Shown one piece after another: positions 41,547-50,365 of a DNA stretch of 64,000 nt. The position numbers and the translations under genes were made by a program. Location of the stretch: NCBI GenBank assembly GCA_016873335.1, contig VGXN01000003.1:1-64000 (forward strand). The letters are read 5' to 3'. Each line of letters opens with the position of its first letter. Position 1 is the stretch's first letter. Source of the DNA: Phycisphaerae bacterium. GTDB taxonomy: Bacteria > Planctomycetota > Phycisphaerae > Phycisphaerales > SM1A02. A model generated the notes under the pieces. The model had not been told where the DNA came from. It ran no database searches and worked only from the letters and a program-made list of their open reading frames with translations.

Positions 41547-42602
41547 ATGCGTCAAATACGAGTGAGCGACGAGCGCGTTCAGATTGCCTCGGAGGCAATC
41601 TTGGCTGGGCTGCGCGCCCTGCAGGTGGTCTTGCGGCACCCGAGCGCCCGCGTCCCAATCACCAAGCCCGACGGATCGCCCGTCACGGCAGGAGATTTGG
41701 CGGTGCAAATGGCTGTCGCTTCCGTTCTTCGCCGCCGAGCTCCGCAGTGGACGCTCGTCGGCGAGGAGGGGGAGGGAAGCGTGCCCAGCGCGGACGGCGC
41801 GCCACTTCTCTCGCGCGCTGTAGCGGCGGTGCGCGAATCGCTCGGAAGCGAGGCGCCAGCGGATCCCGCCGAGTTCCTTCAGGATCGCCCCCGTGCGCCA
41901 GGCGACACGTGGTGGACCGTCGATCCCATCGATGGAACCAAGGGATTTCGCAGTGGGCGTCACTACGCGCTTTGTCTGGCGCTCGTGGAGCGCGGCGAAG
42001 CGACCGTTGGTGTTCTCAGTTGCCCGACGCTCGTGATCGGACGCGATCCGCTTGAGATCGGTCCGGACGAGCAGATGGGAACGGTCTATGTGGCTGCGAA
42101 GGGGCAGGGCGCGTGGAAGTTCGCGCCGGGTGCGGGGGACCGCCACCTGCCGACGACGCTGCTGCGTGTGGCTCGGAGCGCGCGGCGTGCGGACGATGCG
42201 CCGTGGCGCGTGTGTGATTCGATCGAGGGCGGTTCGCGGGCGGAGCGCATGCGCGGCATCATGGGCCGCACGTCGCTTCGCTGGGAGTCCGTGTCGCTCG
42301 ATAGCCAGTGCAAGTACGCCCTCGTCGCCGAAGGTGCGGCGGACTGCTTCATGCGCGTGCCGGGTTCGCGTGGTGCGGAGAAGGTATGGGATCATGCGCC
42401 TGGCGCAGTGGTCGCGAGCGAGGCAGGCGCGTGGGTCGGCGATCTCGCTGGTGCGCCGCTGCGCATGGCTGGCGAAGCACTCGATCAGAATGTTGGAACG
42501 CTCGCGTGCGACCGGTCGATCGTGTCGGATGTGCACGAGGCGGCGCGCGCGGTTCTCGCCGCATCGGCGCCCGCGCATCCGAGGCGCGGCGGATCTTCGT
42601 GA
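41547..42602 (+). CDS. Inositol monophosphatase-family phosphatase (3'(2'),5'-bisphosphate nucleotidase-like)
   Basis: KPDGSPVTAGDLAVQ, LVGEEGEGSV, WWTVDPIDGTKGFRSGRHYALCLALVE, EKVWDHAPGAVVASEAGAWVGDL. Confidence 0.88.
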   Translation: MRQIRVSDERVQIASEAILAGLRALQVVLRHPSARVPITKPDGSPVTAGDLAVQMAVASVLRRRAPQWTLVGEEGEGSVPSADGAPLLSRAVAAVRESLGSEAPADPAEFLQDRPRAPGDTWWTVDPIDGTKGFRSGRHYALCLALVERGEATVGVLSCPTLVIGRDPLEIGPDEQMGTVYVAAKGQGAWKFAPGAGDRHLPTTLLRVARSARRADDAPWRVCDSIEGGSRAERMRGIMGRTSLRWESVSLDSQCKYALVAEGAADCFMRVPGSRGAEKVWDHAPGAVVASEAGAWVGDLAGAPLRMAGEALDQNVGTLACDRSIVSDVHEAARAVLAASAPAHPRRGGSS

Positions 42603-43612
42603 TCCGCGCGCTGTCCAATGTTGTGCGTGCGCTGGCGTGGGCGTTCACCTGGGCTGCCGTGTTGACCGCCATACTGTGGGGCACTGGGCGTGTGCTGACG
42701 GACACCGTGGCGTCGGCCCAGCAGCTTCACTGGATCCCAACCGTCGCTGCGCTTGCCATGACATCGCTGGCGCTCGGATTCCTGCTGATCGGTGCGCGGG
42801 GCGATTCGCTGCGGCGCTGGCGGAACGCGCTGTGGATCATCGCGTGCTTGCAGGGTTCGGTGTTGTTGCTGCAGGATTGGAGACCGCTGTCGCGTCCGCT
42901 CGCTGCGCCCGCGGGTGCGGATTCGGCGGCGCCCATTCGGGTCTCGCATGTGAACGCCAACTGGCCCAGTGCGAAGTCGGTCGATCGTGCGCGCGCCTAC
43001 GCCCAGTGCATGCGGGACGCGTGGGGCGAGTCGGGCGCTGATGTGCTGTTCATTTCAGAAACGGGTTCCTTGCTTTCCGTCGAGGCGCAGAGCGCTCTCG
43101 TTGCGGCCGATTGCAGCGTCCTGTTTGTCGGGCGATTCGGCGTTGTCAGCCGTGTTCCTGTGGTGCGTGCGATGCCGCTGATGGATGACGGGAAGATCGC
43201 AGCGAGTCTGGTGGAGTTCGGTCCGTGGAGAGGAAATGCGCCGTTCGCTGCGCTGTTGGTGGATCTCCCGTCCGACCCTGCACTGTCGCGGCGCGATGTG
43301 CTTGCGCGAATGTCCGCCTCGCTGCGCGACAGGATCAGCGAAGAGCCTGATTTTGTGGTCGGCGATCTGAACGTCGCGCGCGGCAGCGGGTCTGTCGCAT
43401 CGGTGTGGCCTCGGCACCGCGAGGCATTCGCCGAGCAGGGGCGGGGCTGGGGCGCGACCTATCCGCGGCACTTTCCACTTTGGCACATCGATCTCATGTT
43501 GATTGGCGAGCGTGTACGACTGCTCGACTACAGCGTGCGCGATGCAGGCGCCGGAAACCACAGCATGCAGTGTGCTGCAATGCTCGTTGCCGGAGCGACC
43601 GTGCGTCCGTGA
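42599..43612 (+). CDS. Membrane-anchored endonuclease/exonuclease/phosphatase-family protein, GTG start
   Basis: N-terminal TM helices; SHVNANWPS, DVLFISETGS, FVVGDLNVARGSGS, HIDLMLIGERV; GTGA overlap with upstream gene. Confidence 0.75.
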   Translation: MIRALSNVVRALAWAFTWAAVLTAILWGTGRVLTDTVASAQQLHWIPTVAALAMTSLALGFLLIGARGDSLRRWRNALWIIACLQGSVLLLQDWRPLSRPLAAPAGADSAAPIRVSHVNANWPSAKSVDRARAYAQCMRDAWGESGADVLFISETGSLLSVEAQSALVAADCSVLFVGRFGVVSRVPVVRAMPLMDDGKIAASLVEFGPWRGNAPFAALLVDLPSDPALSRRDVLARMSASLRDRISEEPDFVVGDLNVARGSGSVASVWPRHREAFAEQGRGWGATYPRHFPLWHIDLMLIGERVRLLDYSVRDAGAGNHSMQCAAMLVAGATVRP

Positions 43613-43630
43613 TCTGCTGTGTGCGCCGCG

Positions 43631-44428
43631 TCAGTCCACCTTCGCGAAGAGTTTCCACAGTTCGCGGTAGGTTTGTTCTGGTGCGGGGGCTTCGCCATCC
43701 ACCATGTTGATGGCGTTGCGAAGCCTGAACTGACGGTCGTGCCAGAATCGCACCGACAGATCAGCTCGGAGGGTGTTGGTGCCGTAGCGATGGTTGATGT
43801 CGCCCCTATCCCGCATTCCATCCACCACGATCACCGTGTCAGGAGTGAGCATGAAGAGGAACCGTGATGACTGCAACTCTCGGTCATTGTCGCCGATAAA
43901 GTGGTAGTTGCAGTAGACGCGTTCCGTCGCCGAGGAGTCCCACTCTCCCTCGTACCGCGACGCGGGGTGCGCGCCTCGGTGGCACGGGCAATACAGCATG
44001 TGGGGATCTTCAATCAATTGCACAAAAGGTGAGATCAGCCATCCAAGTCCATCAGCCTGCGGAGTGGAATCAGCTGTTGGCAGTTGCCCCGTGTTGAGTG
44101 CCATCATCTCCTGCGGCGCTGTGGTGTCGTCGTCATCGAAGATTGTCGACGGGAGGTGGTCCTGATACAGCGCCGTGTAGCCATACAACGCGAGACCGAT
44201 CTGCCGCAAGTTTGATGTGCAGACCACGCGGTTCGCGGTTTCTCGCGCCGCGCGAAGACCGGGCATCATGATGCTCGTGAGGAGCGCAATGATCGTCAGC
44301 GTGACGAGAAGTTCCACAATGGTGAAGGCGCGGCGAAGTTCGCGCGAAGAGGACAGCGCACAGGTTGGGTGCGTTTGAGCGAGTCGCACATCTCGGCTCC
44401 GAGTTGGATCGGAAAACTTCGAGAGCAC
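43631..44428 (-). CDS. Type II-secretion-like prepilin (pseudopilin) protein
   Basis: Prepilin signal RRAFTIVELLVTLTIIALLTSIMMPGLRAARETANRVVCTSNLRQIGLALYGY; N-terminal start uncertain. Confidence 0.8.
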   Translation of the reverse strand: MLSKFSDPTRSRDVRLAQTHPTCALSSSRELRRAFTIVELLVTLTIIALLTSIMMPGLRAARETANRVVCTSNLRQIGLALYGYTALYQDHLPSTIFDDDDTTAPQEMMALNTGQLPTADSTPQADGLGWLISPFVQLIEDPHMLYCPCHRGAHPASRYEGEWDSSATERVYCNYHFIGDNDRELQSSRFLFMLTPDTVIVVDGMRDRGDINHRYGTNTLRADLSVRFWHDRQFRLRNAINMVDGEAPAPEQTYRELWKLFAKVD

Positions 44429-44753
44429 CAGTCACTCCTTTGCCGTCGCAGGACAACACCCTCCCGCCACCAGAGGCATTGTGCCACGGATCGGGTCGGA
44501 CGCGAGGGCAGGTTTCAAGAATTTCGGTTGGAAATGAAGTTTTTTGTCGCCCTTGGCGATGGGAGGCAATGTTTGGGTTGCGAAGTGGGGGATTTTGCTG
44601 CATTCTTGGCGGGTGGTGGCAGGGGTGTGCCTGCCCGCCTGCGTAAAGGCGTGTGGCGGGTCGGCGGGAAGGCGTGTTGGTCGGGCGCGTGTTTGCTTGG
44701 TTTGCTGCGCTGTTTGGGTGCCCCGTTCGGATGTGTTGGCGCGTGGAGGACTC

Positions 44754-45320
44754 ATGAATCAGCCGAATGAAGACAAGACACTGATGAACGGCGTTGCCGC
44801 CGGTCATGAGGCGTCGCTTCGGCTGCTCTACGAGCGGTTTGGCGCACTTGTTTTCCGAAATGCTTGCCAGGTGCTTGGGTCGACGAGTGAGGCGGAGGAC
44901 GCGGTGCAGGATGTGTTTGTCCAGATCTGGCGCACCGCCGATCGATATGACCCGAGTCGTTCAAAGTTGATCACCTGGGTGATGTTGATTTCGCGCCGCA
45001 TGCTGATCGACCGCCTTCGGCGGCGGATGATTCGCCCGCCGATGGGCGCTCTCGATGAGAGCATTGGGGTTCCTGCGCCGCAGACCGCTTATGCGTCCGC
45101 ATCAGATCCAGAGTTGGTGGAGCACTTCACCAAGGTCAGGCGTCGCATGGGGGAGTTGCCAGAGCTGCAACGAGAGGTGATCGACCTTGTGTACATCAAG
45201 GGTTTTTCTCTTCAGGAAGTGGCCGAGCAACGGAGCATGCCTGTGGGGACTGTGAAGAGTGCGCTCAGCCGCGGACTTCAGCGTTTGCGGGAGAAGTTTG
45301 GAATCGAGGCGGCGGGATGA
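44754..45320 (+). CDS. RNA polymerase ECF sigma factor
   Basis: LLYERFGALVFRNACQVLGSTSEAEDAVQDVFVQIWRTADRYDPSRSKLITWVMLISRRMLIDRLRRR; region 4 ELQREVIDLVYIKGFSLQEVAEQRSMPVGTVKSALSRGLQRLREKF. Confidence 0.93.
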   Translation: MNQPNEDKTLMNGVAAGHEASLRLLYERFGALVFRNACQVLGSTSEAEDAVQDVFVQIWRTADRYDPSRSKLITWVMLISRRMLIDRLRRRMIRPPMGALDESIGVPAPQTAYASASDPELVEHFTKVRRRMGELPELQREVIDLVYIKGFSLQEVAEQRSMPVGTVKSALSRGLQRLREKFGIEAAG

Positions 45321-45511
45321 GCGCCGTTATCTTCCAGTGTTCCGTGCATGAGATTTGTCGATGCTGCTGCGACTGCCGCGCTGGGCGCGGCGTAGAGTCG
45401 GGCGGAAGCCTGTGGGCAGCGCGTGCTGCCCGCCGGGATGTTTCAAGGACTATTTTGGTGGTACTCCGAGGCACGACAGTTCTCGGGTCGAAAGGTCAGC
45501 GCAGTTCATGA
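45317..45511 (+). CDS. Putative 64-aa Cys-rich small protein between sigma and anti-sigma genes
   Basis: MSAVIFQCSVHEICRCCCDCRAGRG...; start and stop both lie in 4-nt ATGA overlaps with the flanking genes (45317-45320 and 45508-45511). Confidence 0.45.
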   Translation: MSAVIFQCSVHEICRCCCDCRAGRGVESGGSLWAARAARRDVSRTILVVLRGTTVLGSKGQRSS

Positions 45512-46434
45512 CAAATCACCCAAACGATGACACGAGCCCGACGGAGGGGGACACGCCTGATCAGGCCGACCTGTTCGAGTTGGCGCATTTGGAAGTGACC
45601 GGTGTGCTTGAGGCGCATGACTCCAGGCGGCTTGAGCGGCTCTTCCGTGAGTCTTCTGAGAAGGTGCAGCAGGAGGTGATGGAACTGCAGGCAGCTTTGG
45701 CCGCGCAGGTGGTGTTGCTGCCCGATGTGCAGCCGGACCGTGCGCTCATTCATGAAGTGCTCGCTTCAGTACGGCGCGACATTCGTCAGAGCGATGCGGA
45801 CATGGCTCCGATTGCTTCGATCGGTGTGCGGCGTGGTGGGGCGGGGATGGCGACGGCTTCTGCCATGAGTGTGGGAACAAGTGTGGACACACAGGACGAT
45901 CCGACCCTGGCGGTGCGCCGTGCGGAAGATCTCCGTTGGAAGCGTGCGGCAAAGTTGTGGCGCGCGGGTTGCCTCGCAGCGATCGGTGGAATCGTTGTGG
46001 CGGTGGTGTTCCACATCTCGACGTACCGCCAAGCTGTTCGGATCGGTGAACTCGCACTGCAGAATTCTGTCAGTGCGCAGTTGACGAGCATGATCGGCGC
46101 TGGGCTGCCTGAGTTCCTCGATCAGCGGTGCGTGGTGCGCGGCCTCGTGGGCGTAAGTCCGCGTGAGAGCGGCTCGGTTGCGGTCATGGTGTCCCCGAAG
46201 TTCGATGCCGTGCTCGTGGCTTGGATCGATCTTGCAAAGGACCGTGTCCTTCGGCTTGAGGCGGTCGATTCCGAAACACAGAGCGTGACCACGGTGGGCG
46301 ACTTCACGGTCGTCAATCCTGTCGGCGGAACGCGGCTGGTTGTGCCCGCTGGCGCCGCGAACCTCGGGACAGTATGGCGCGTGGTCGATCGCGGCGGAGC
46401 CGTGGTCTTCACGAGCGTGCCTGCAACTCGTTGA
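45508..46434 (+). CDS. Probable membrane anti-sigma factor (RskA-like)
   Basis: Downstream of the ECF gene; N-terminal helical region, central TM RAGCLAAIGGIVVAVVFHI, extracytoplasmic C-terminal domain. Confidence 0.75.
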   Translation: MTNHPNDDTSPTEGDTPDQADLFELAHLEVTGVLEAHDSRRLERLFRESSEKVQQEVMELQAALAAQVVLLPDVQPDRALIHEVLASVRRDIRQSDADMAPIASIGVRRGGAGMATASAMSVGTSVDTQDDPTLAVRRAEDLRWKRAAKLWRAGCLAAIGGIVVAVVFHISTYRQAVRIGELALQNSVSAQLTSMIGAGLPEFLDQRCVVRGLVGVSPRESGSVAVMVSPKFDAVLVAWIDLAKDRVLRLEAVDSETQSVTTVGDFTVVNPVGGTRLVVPAGAANLGTVWRVVDRGGAVVFTSVPATR

Positions 46435-46476
46435 GGGTTTTCCGCGCTTCTCGCGGTGTGCATCCAAACTCGATCG

Positions 46477-48492
46477 TCAGGCGTCCGCCTCTTCGGCGCG
46501 GCGCAGCCACTCGGATTCGAGTTGCTGCTTCTCCTGCTCCGCGGTGGTGCGGCTGTCAAGCACTTCGTTCGTGCGCGTGCGGTCGCTGTAAATCTGAGGG
46601 TCCGCCAGTTTCGCATCGATGTCGTGCAGCATCGCGGTGAGAGCGCTGATGCGTGCCTCCAACTGCTCTGTCGCGAGGTGCGACAGCGGATTGCGCGAAT
46701 CGGTGCGGCTCTTGGTTGCGCGTGTTCGCCGCTGCCGCTGCCCACGCGGGGGATGGTCGGCGGATTGCGTGGGTGCGGCCGCTGATCTTGGTGCGGCTGG
46801 CGGCGCAGTTGTTGGCTTCGGTGCTTCGGAGGTTGCCATGCTTGCGCGCCGCTGCTCATCGAAGGCGGCGTAGTTGCCGTTGAAGAGCGTCCAGCGGCCA
46901 TCGCCTTCGAGACTGAGGATCTGCCCGCATGTGGAGGTGAGCAGCGCACGATCATGGCTGACAAGGATCAGCGTGCCGTCGTAGCCGCCCTCCTCGGCGG
47001 GGAGCGAGAGCGCCTGCTCGAGCCGTTCAGCGCTTGGGATGTCGAGATGGTTGGACGGTTCGTCGAGGATGAGCAGGTTGTGCGCACCCGCCACGAGTCC
47101 CGCGAGGACCACGCGCGCGCGTTCACCGCCCGAGAGCGATCCGATGCGCGACTCCTGCGCACTGCCTGAAAAGAGGAACGCGCCCGCGAGATCGCGCGCC
47201 TCCTGTTCGGTGAGTCGGGTGCCGTTGGCGCGCGGCGGAACGGTCAACTGCAGGAATCGCCAGACTTCGAGCGTCGGGTCGATGTGATCCTGATTCTGGC
47301 GGAACCATCCTGTGGAGAGGCGCGGTGAACGCTTGAGCGTGCCGTGGTCCGCCGCCTCATCGCCGAGCAGAATGCGCAGCAGCGTCGTCTTCCCCGTGCC
47401 GTTTGCGCCCACGATGCCGAGCCGATCGCCAGGCTTGAGTGTGAGTTCGAGTTCACGCAGCAGAACGCGCGGACCGAAGGCCTTGTCGACGCCGTGCGCG
47501 GAGACCACGATGTCGCCGACGCGCTCGGCCCGCGGCAACTGCAGGCGCATGACATCGAAGTCGATGGGGCGTTCGACCAGTTCATCGCGTTGGTAGCGCT
47601 CGAGTCGCGTGGCGCGCCCGCGCGCTTGGCGCGCGCGTTGACCGGCGCGGTAGCGAGCGATGAACGCCTCTTCGCGCACGATGCGGTCACGCTGCTTGTC
47701 GTGGAGTCGCTGCTGTGTGAGTGCGCGCTCGCGCCGCAGCACAGTGAAGTCCGCATAGTTGCCTGGGTACTCGCGGATGGATGCGTCGTGGATCTCGATG
47801 ATGCGCGAGACGACGCGGTCGAGCAGCCAGCGATCGTGGCTGACGATGACGACCGCGCCGCGAAACTCGTCCGCGAGGAAGTCCTCGAGCCAGCGCCGAC
47901 CATCGATATCGAGATGGTTCGTCGGCTCATCGAGCAGCAGGAGATCGGGCTCCTCGAGCAGCAGCCGCGCCAAGGCTGCGCGCGCACGCTGTCCACCGCT
48001 GAGTGTGGCGACGGGTGTGCTGAACTGCGCATCGGTGAAGCCCAGTCCATGCAGGACCGCATCGATTCGGTGATCGACCGCGTATCCCCCCGCGCGCTCG
48101 AGCGCATCGTCGAGTGCGGCCTGCCGCGCGAGGAGTCGTTTCATCTCCTGTGGGTCGGTGGCAGTGGAGAGGCGTTCATAGACGCCATCGAGTTCTGCGC
48201 GGACTTCATGCAGTCGCTCGAACGCGCGCGCCGCGGCTTCGCGCAGCGTGTCCGTCGGTGAAATCGATGGATCCTGCGTGAGGAAGCCTGCGCGCGTGCC
48301 GCGCTGCAGCGAAACGCTTCCGCGGTCGGGGGCGAGTTGCCCCGCGAGCATTCGCATCAGCGTGCTCTTCCCGCAGCCGTTTCGCCCGACCAGGCCGATC
48401 TTCTCGCCCGGTTCAATCGAGAGCGTCGCATCGTCCAGCAGGAGGCGCGTGCCGTGCCCGAAACGGACATTGGTCAGCGTGGCAATGGGCAC
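46477..48492 (-). CDS. ABC-F family ATPase
   Basis: Two Walker A motifs (GLVGRNGCGKST; GIVGANGTGKTT), two LSGG signatures, LLLLDEPTNHLDIDG, SHDRWLLDRV; no TM segments. Confidence 0.93.
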   Translation of the reverse strand: MPIATLTNVRFGHGTRLLLDDATLSIEPGEKIGLVGRNGCGKSTLMRMLAGQLAPDRGSVSLQRGTRAGFLTQDPSISPTDTLREAAARAFERLHEVRAELDGVYERLSTATDPQEMKRLLARQAALDDALERAGGYAVDHRIDAVLHGLGFTDAQFSTPVATLSGGQRARAALARLLLEEPDLLLLDEPTNHLDIDGRRWLEDFLADEFRGAVVIVSHDRWLLDRVVSRIIEIHDASIREYPGNYADFTVLRRERALTQQRLHDKQRDRIVREEAFIARYRAGQRARQARGRATRLERYQRDELVERPIDFDVMRLQLPRAERVGDIVVSAHGVDKAFGPRVLLRELELTLKPGDRLGIVGANGTGKTTLLRILLGDEAADHGTLKRSPRLSTGWFRQNQDHIDPTLEVWRFLQLTVPPRANGTRLTEQEARDLAGAFLFSGSAQESRIGSLSGGERARVVLAGLVAGAHNLLILDEPSNHLDIPSAERLEQALSLPAEEGGYDGTLILVSHDRALLTSTCGQILSLEGDGRWTLFNGNYAAFDEQRRASMATSEAPKPTTAPPAAPRSAAAPTQSADHPPRGQRQRRTRATKSRTDSRNPLSHLATEQLEARISALTAMLHDIDAKLADPQIYSDRTRTNEVLDSRTTAEQEKQQLESEWLRRAEEADA

Positions 48493-48525
48493 TTTTCGAT
48501 CGTACCGAGTTAGCCTTCGCCGCTG

Positions 48526-49038
48526 ATGCGAAGCGCAGTTGCCGATGGGCGTTGGTCGAGTGGTCGTCGGTGGCTGCGTGTTCTTGTGATGCCCATGGCG
48601 ATCCTCGGTGCGGGTCTGTGGATCATGCAGCAGCAGCAGACCGCTTCTCAGGGCGATGCGGTGCGCGTGAGGGTGCAGGTGCAGGACATGATGGAGAGGA
48701 CGCTGCGCACCGGCTCATGCGGACCGATGTTGGATGCGACCGATCCGCTGATGCGTGAGAGTGTCGCCGCTCGGGTGCGCGGTGCGGTGCGTGGCGCGGG
48801 CGGACTTGCGCGAGTGCTGGTCGTCGTCGAAATCGGCGATCAGAGCGGGCAGGGGACATCCGCAACACATACGGCGATTGCCGGCGTTTGTGGCGGCGAG
48901 CCTGTGGGCATCGCCGTCTTGGCGCCGCGCGGTTCGGGCATGGCTTCTGTGGTGAGCGTGTTCGATGTCGGTGCGCAGGCGCGTGTGCGCTGGCACAGGG
49001 AGTGCGAGATTGCGGCGGGTACATTGCCCGCCCCATGA
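48526..49038 (+). CDS. Hypothetical membrane-anchored protein
   Basis: N-terminal TM WLRVLVMPMAILGAGLWIM; ATGA overlap with downstream aminotransferase. Confidence 0.6.
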   Translation: MRSAVADGRWSSGRRWLRVLVMPMAILGAGLWIMQQQQTASQGDAVRVRVQVQDMMERTLRTGSCGPMLDATDPLMRESVAARVRGAVRGAGGLARVLVVVEIGDQSGQGTSATHTAIAGVCGGEPVGIAVLAPRGSGMASVVSVFDVGAQARVRWHRECEIAAGTLPAP

Positions 49039-49949
49039 CGGCGCTGCAGGTGTGGCTGAACGGCCGGCTGATGCCTGCGGCGGAGGCGCATGTGTCGCTC
49101 TTCGACAGCGGCTTCCAGCACGCGATGGGGGTTTTCACTTCGATGACGGCTCGGCACGGCGCCGTGTTCAGACTGCAGGAGCACTTGGAGCGCCTGCAGT
49201 CGTCTGCGGTTTCGCTTGGTGCCGTTGAGGCACTGCACATCGGACCGCTTGCGCAGGCAGTGGGATCCGTGTTGGCGTACAACGAGTTGTCGTCCGCCCG
49301 TGTTCGGGTGAGCGTGACGGCGGGCGATCTGAAGATGCTGCGTGCGCCTGGTGCGTCGCGCCCGGCGCAGCGTGGCGATCCAACAGTGGCGATCGTTGCG
49401 CAGCCGCCCACGGACTACCCCGAGGAGTTCTTCACCATGGGAGTGCGGGTACGCGTGTGTGATTGGCGTGTGCCGGCGCACGATGCGTTCGCGGGTCACA
49501 AGACGCTGTGGTACTGGCCGCGCTTGGCGGAGTTGCAGGTCGCTTCGAGTGTCGGCTGCTCGGAGGGACTGGTGTTCACGACGGCGGGTCGGTTGAGTTG
49601 TGGCTGCGTGAGCAATGTGTTTCTCGTGAAGGACGGTGAACTGCGAACCCCCGCCTGCCGCACCGATGAGGGGCACGATCGTGCACCTGTGCTGCCCGGC
49701 ATCACGCGGCAGGCGATCATCGAGTGTGCGCAGGACCGAGGTGTGACGGTTCGCCGTGCAAAGTTGACGGTGGACGATGTGTTTGCGGCCGATGAGGTGT
49801 TTCTGACGAACTCGAGTTGGGGCGTTCTGCCTGTGATTGCGGTCGAGCGAAATGTGATCGGATCAGGGGCTCCGGGCGCGCTCACGCGAGACTTGCGGGA
49901 TGACTATGTCGAGACGCTCAACTTCGAGACGCGTCATCAGTCGGCCTGA
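49035..49949 (+). CDS. Class IV aminotransferase (BCAT/PabC-like)
   Basis: VWLNGRLMPAAEAHVSLFDSGFQHAMGVFTSM, AFAGHKTLWYW, GCVSNVFLVKDGEL, PVLPGITRQAIIECA. Confidence 0.88.
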   Translation: MTALQVWLNGRLMPAAEAHVSLFDSGFQHAMGVFTSMTARHGAVFRLQEHLERLQSSAVSLGAVEALHIGPLAQAVGSVLAYNELSSARVRVSVTAGDLKMLRAPGASRPAQRGDPTVAIVAQPPTDYPEEFFTMGVRVRVCDWRVPAHDAFAGHKTLWYWPRLAELQVASSVGCSEGLVFTTAGRLSCGCVSNVFLVKDGELRTPACRTDEGHDRAPVLPGITRQAIIECAQDRGVTVRRAKLTVDDVFAADEVFLTNSSWGVLPVIAVERNVIGSGAPGALTRDLRDDYVETLNFETRHQSA

Positions 49950-49993
49950 GCGCGTGCGCGCACCGTGCACGGTGGGGATCTTGAAATCTGCGC

Positions 49994-50245
49994 TCAGTCT
50001 CGGCGAATGACGCGCACGTTCTCTCGTCCCTCGCTGTCGTGGGTTGGGATCGGGGGCCGCGGTGTTGGTTCTTCCGAAGACGCGGGAGGCGTGCGCGTTG
50101 AACTGCCGCGGAGCGCGTTGCGGACGAGCGCCATCATCACCAGCACGGCCGCAATGGCAATGACAACGGCGATCACCGCGAAGCCAGCGATGGCAAGCAC
50201 AATCACGATGGGAAGTGCTATCAGAATGAGCAGCAGTCGCGCCAT
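49994..50245 (-). CDS. Small membrane protein, unknown function
   Basis: MARLLLILIALPIVIVLAIAGFAVIAVVIAIAAVLVMMALVRNAL then polar tail; start could be upstream. Confidence 0.5.
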   Translation of the reverse strand: MARLLLILIALPIVIVLAIAGFAVIAVVIAIAAVLVMMALVRNALRGSSTRTPPASSEEPTPRPPIPTHDSEGRENVRVIRRD

Positions 50246-50365
50246 GGGAGCGTTGGCGGGTTGGCCGTTGGGGCTGGCTGGTTGCGGCGGAAGCTGCTGC
50301 ACGCCGTGCACGATAGATTCGCGGGCTTTCGGTTGGTGCATGCGCTTCCGTACCATCGCTGAGCC

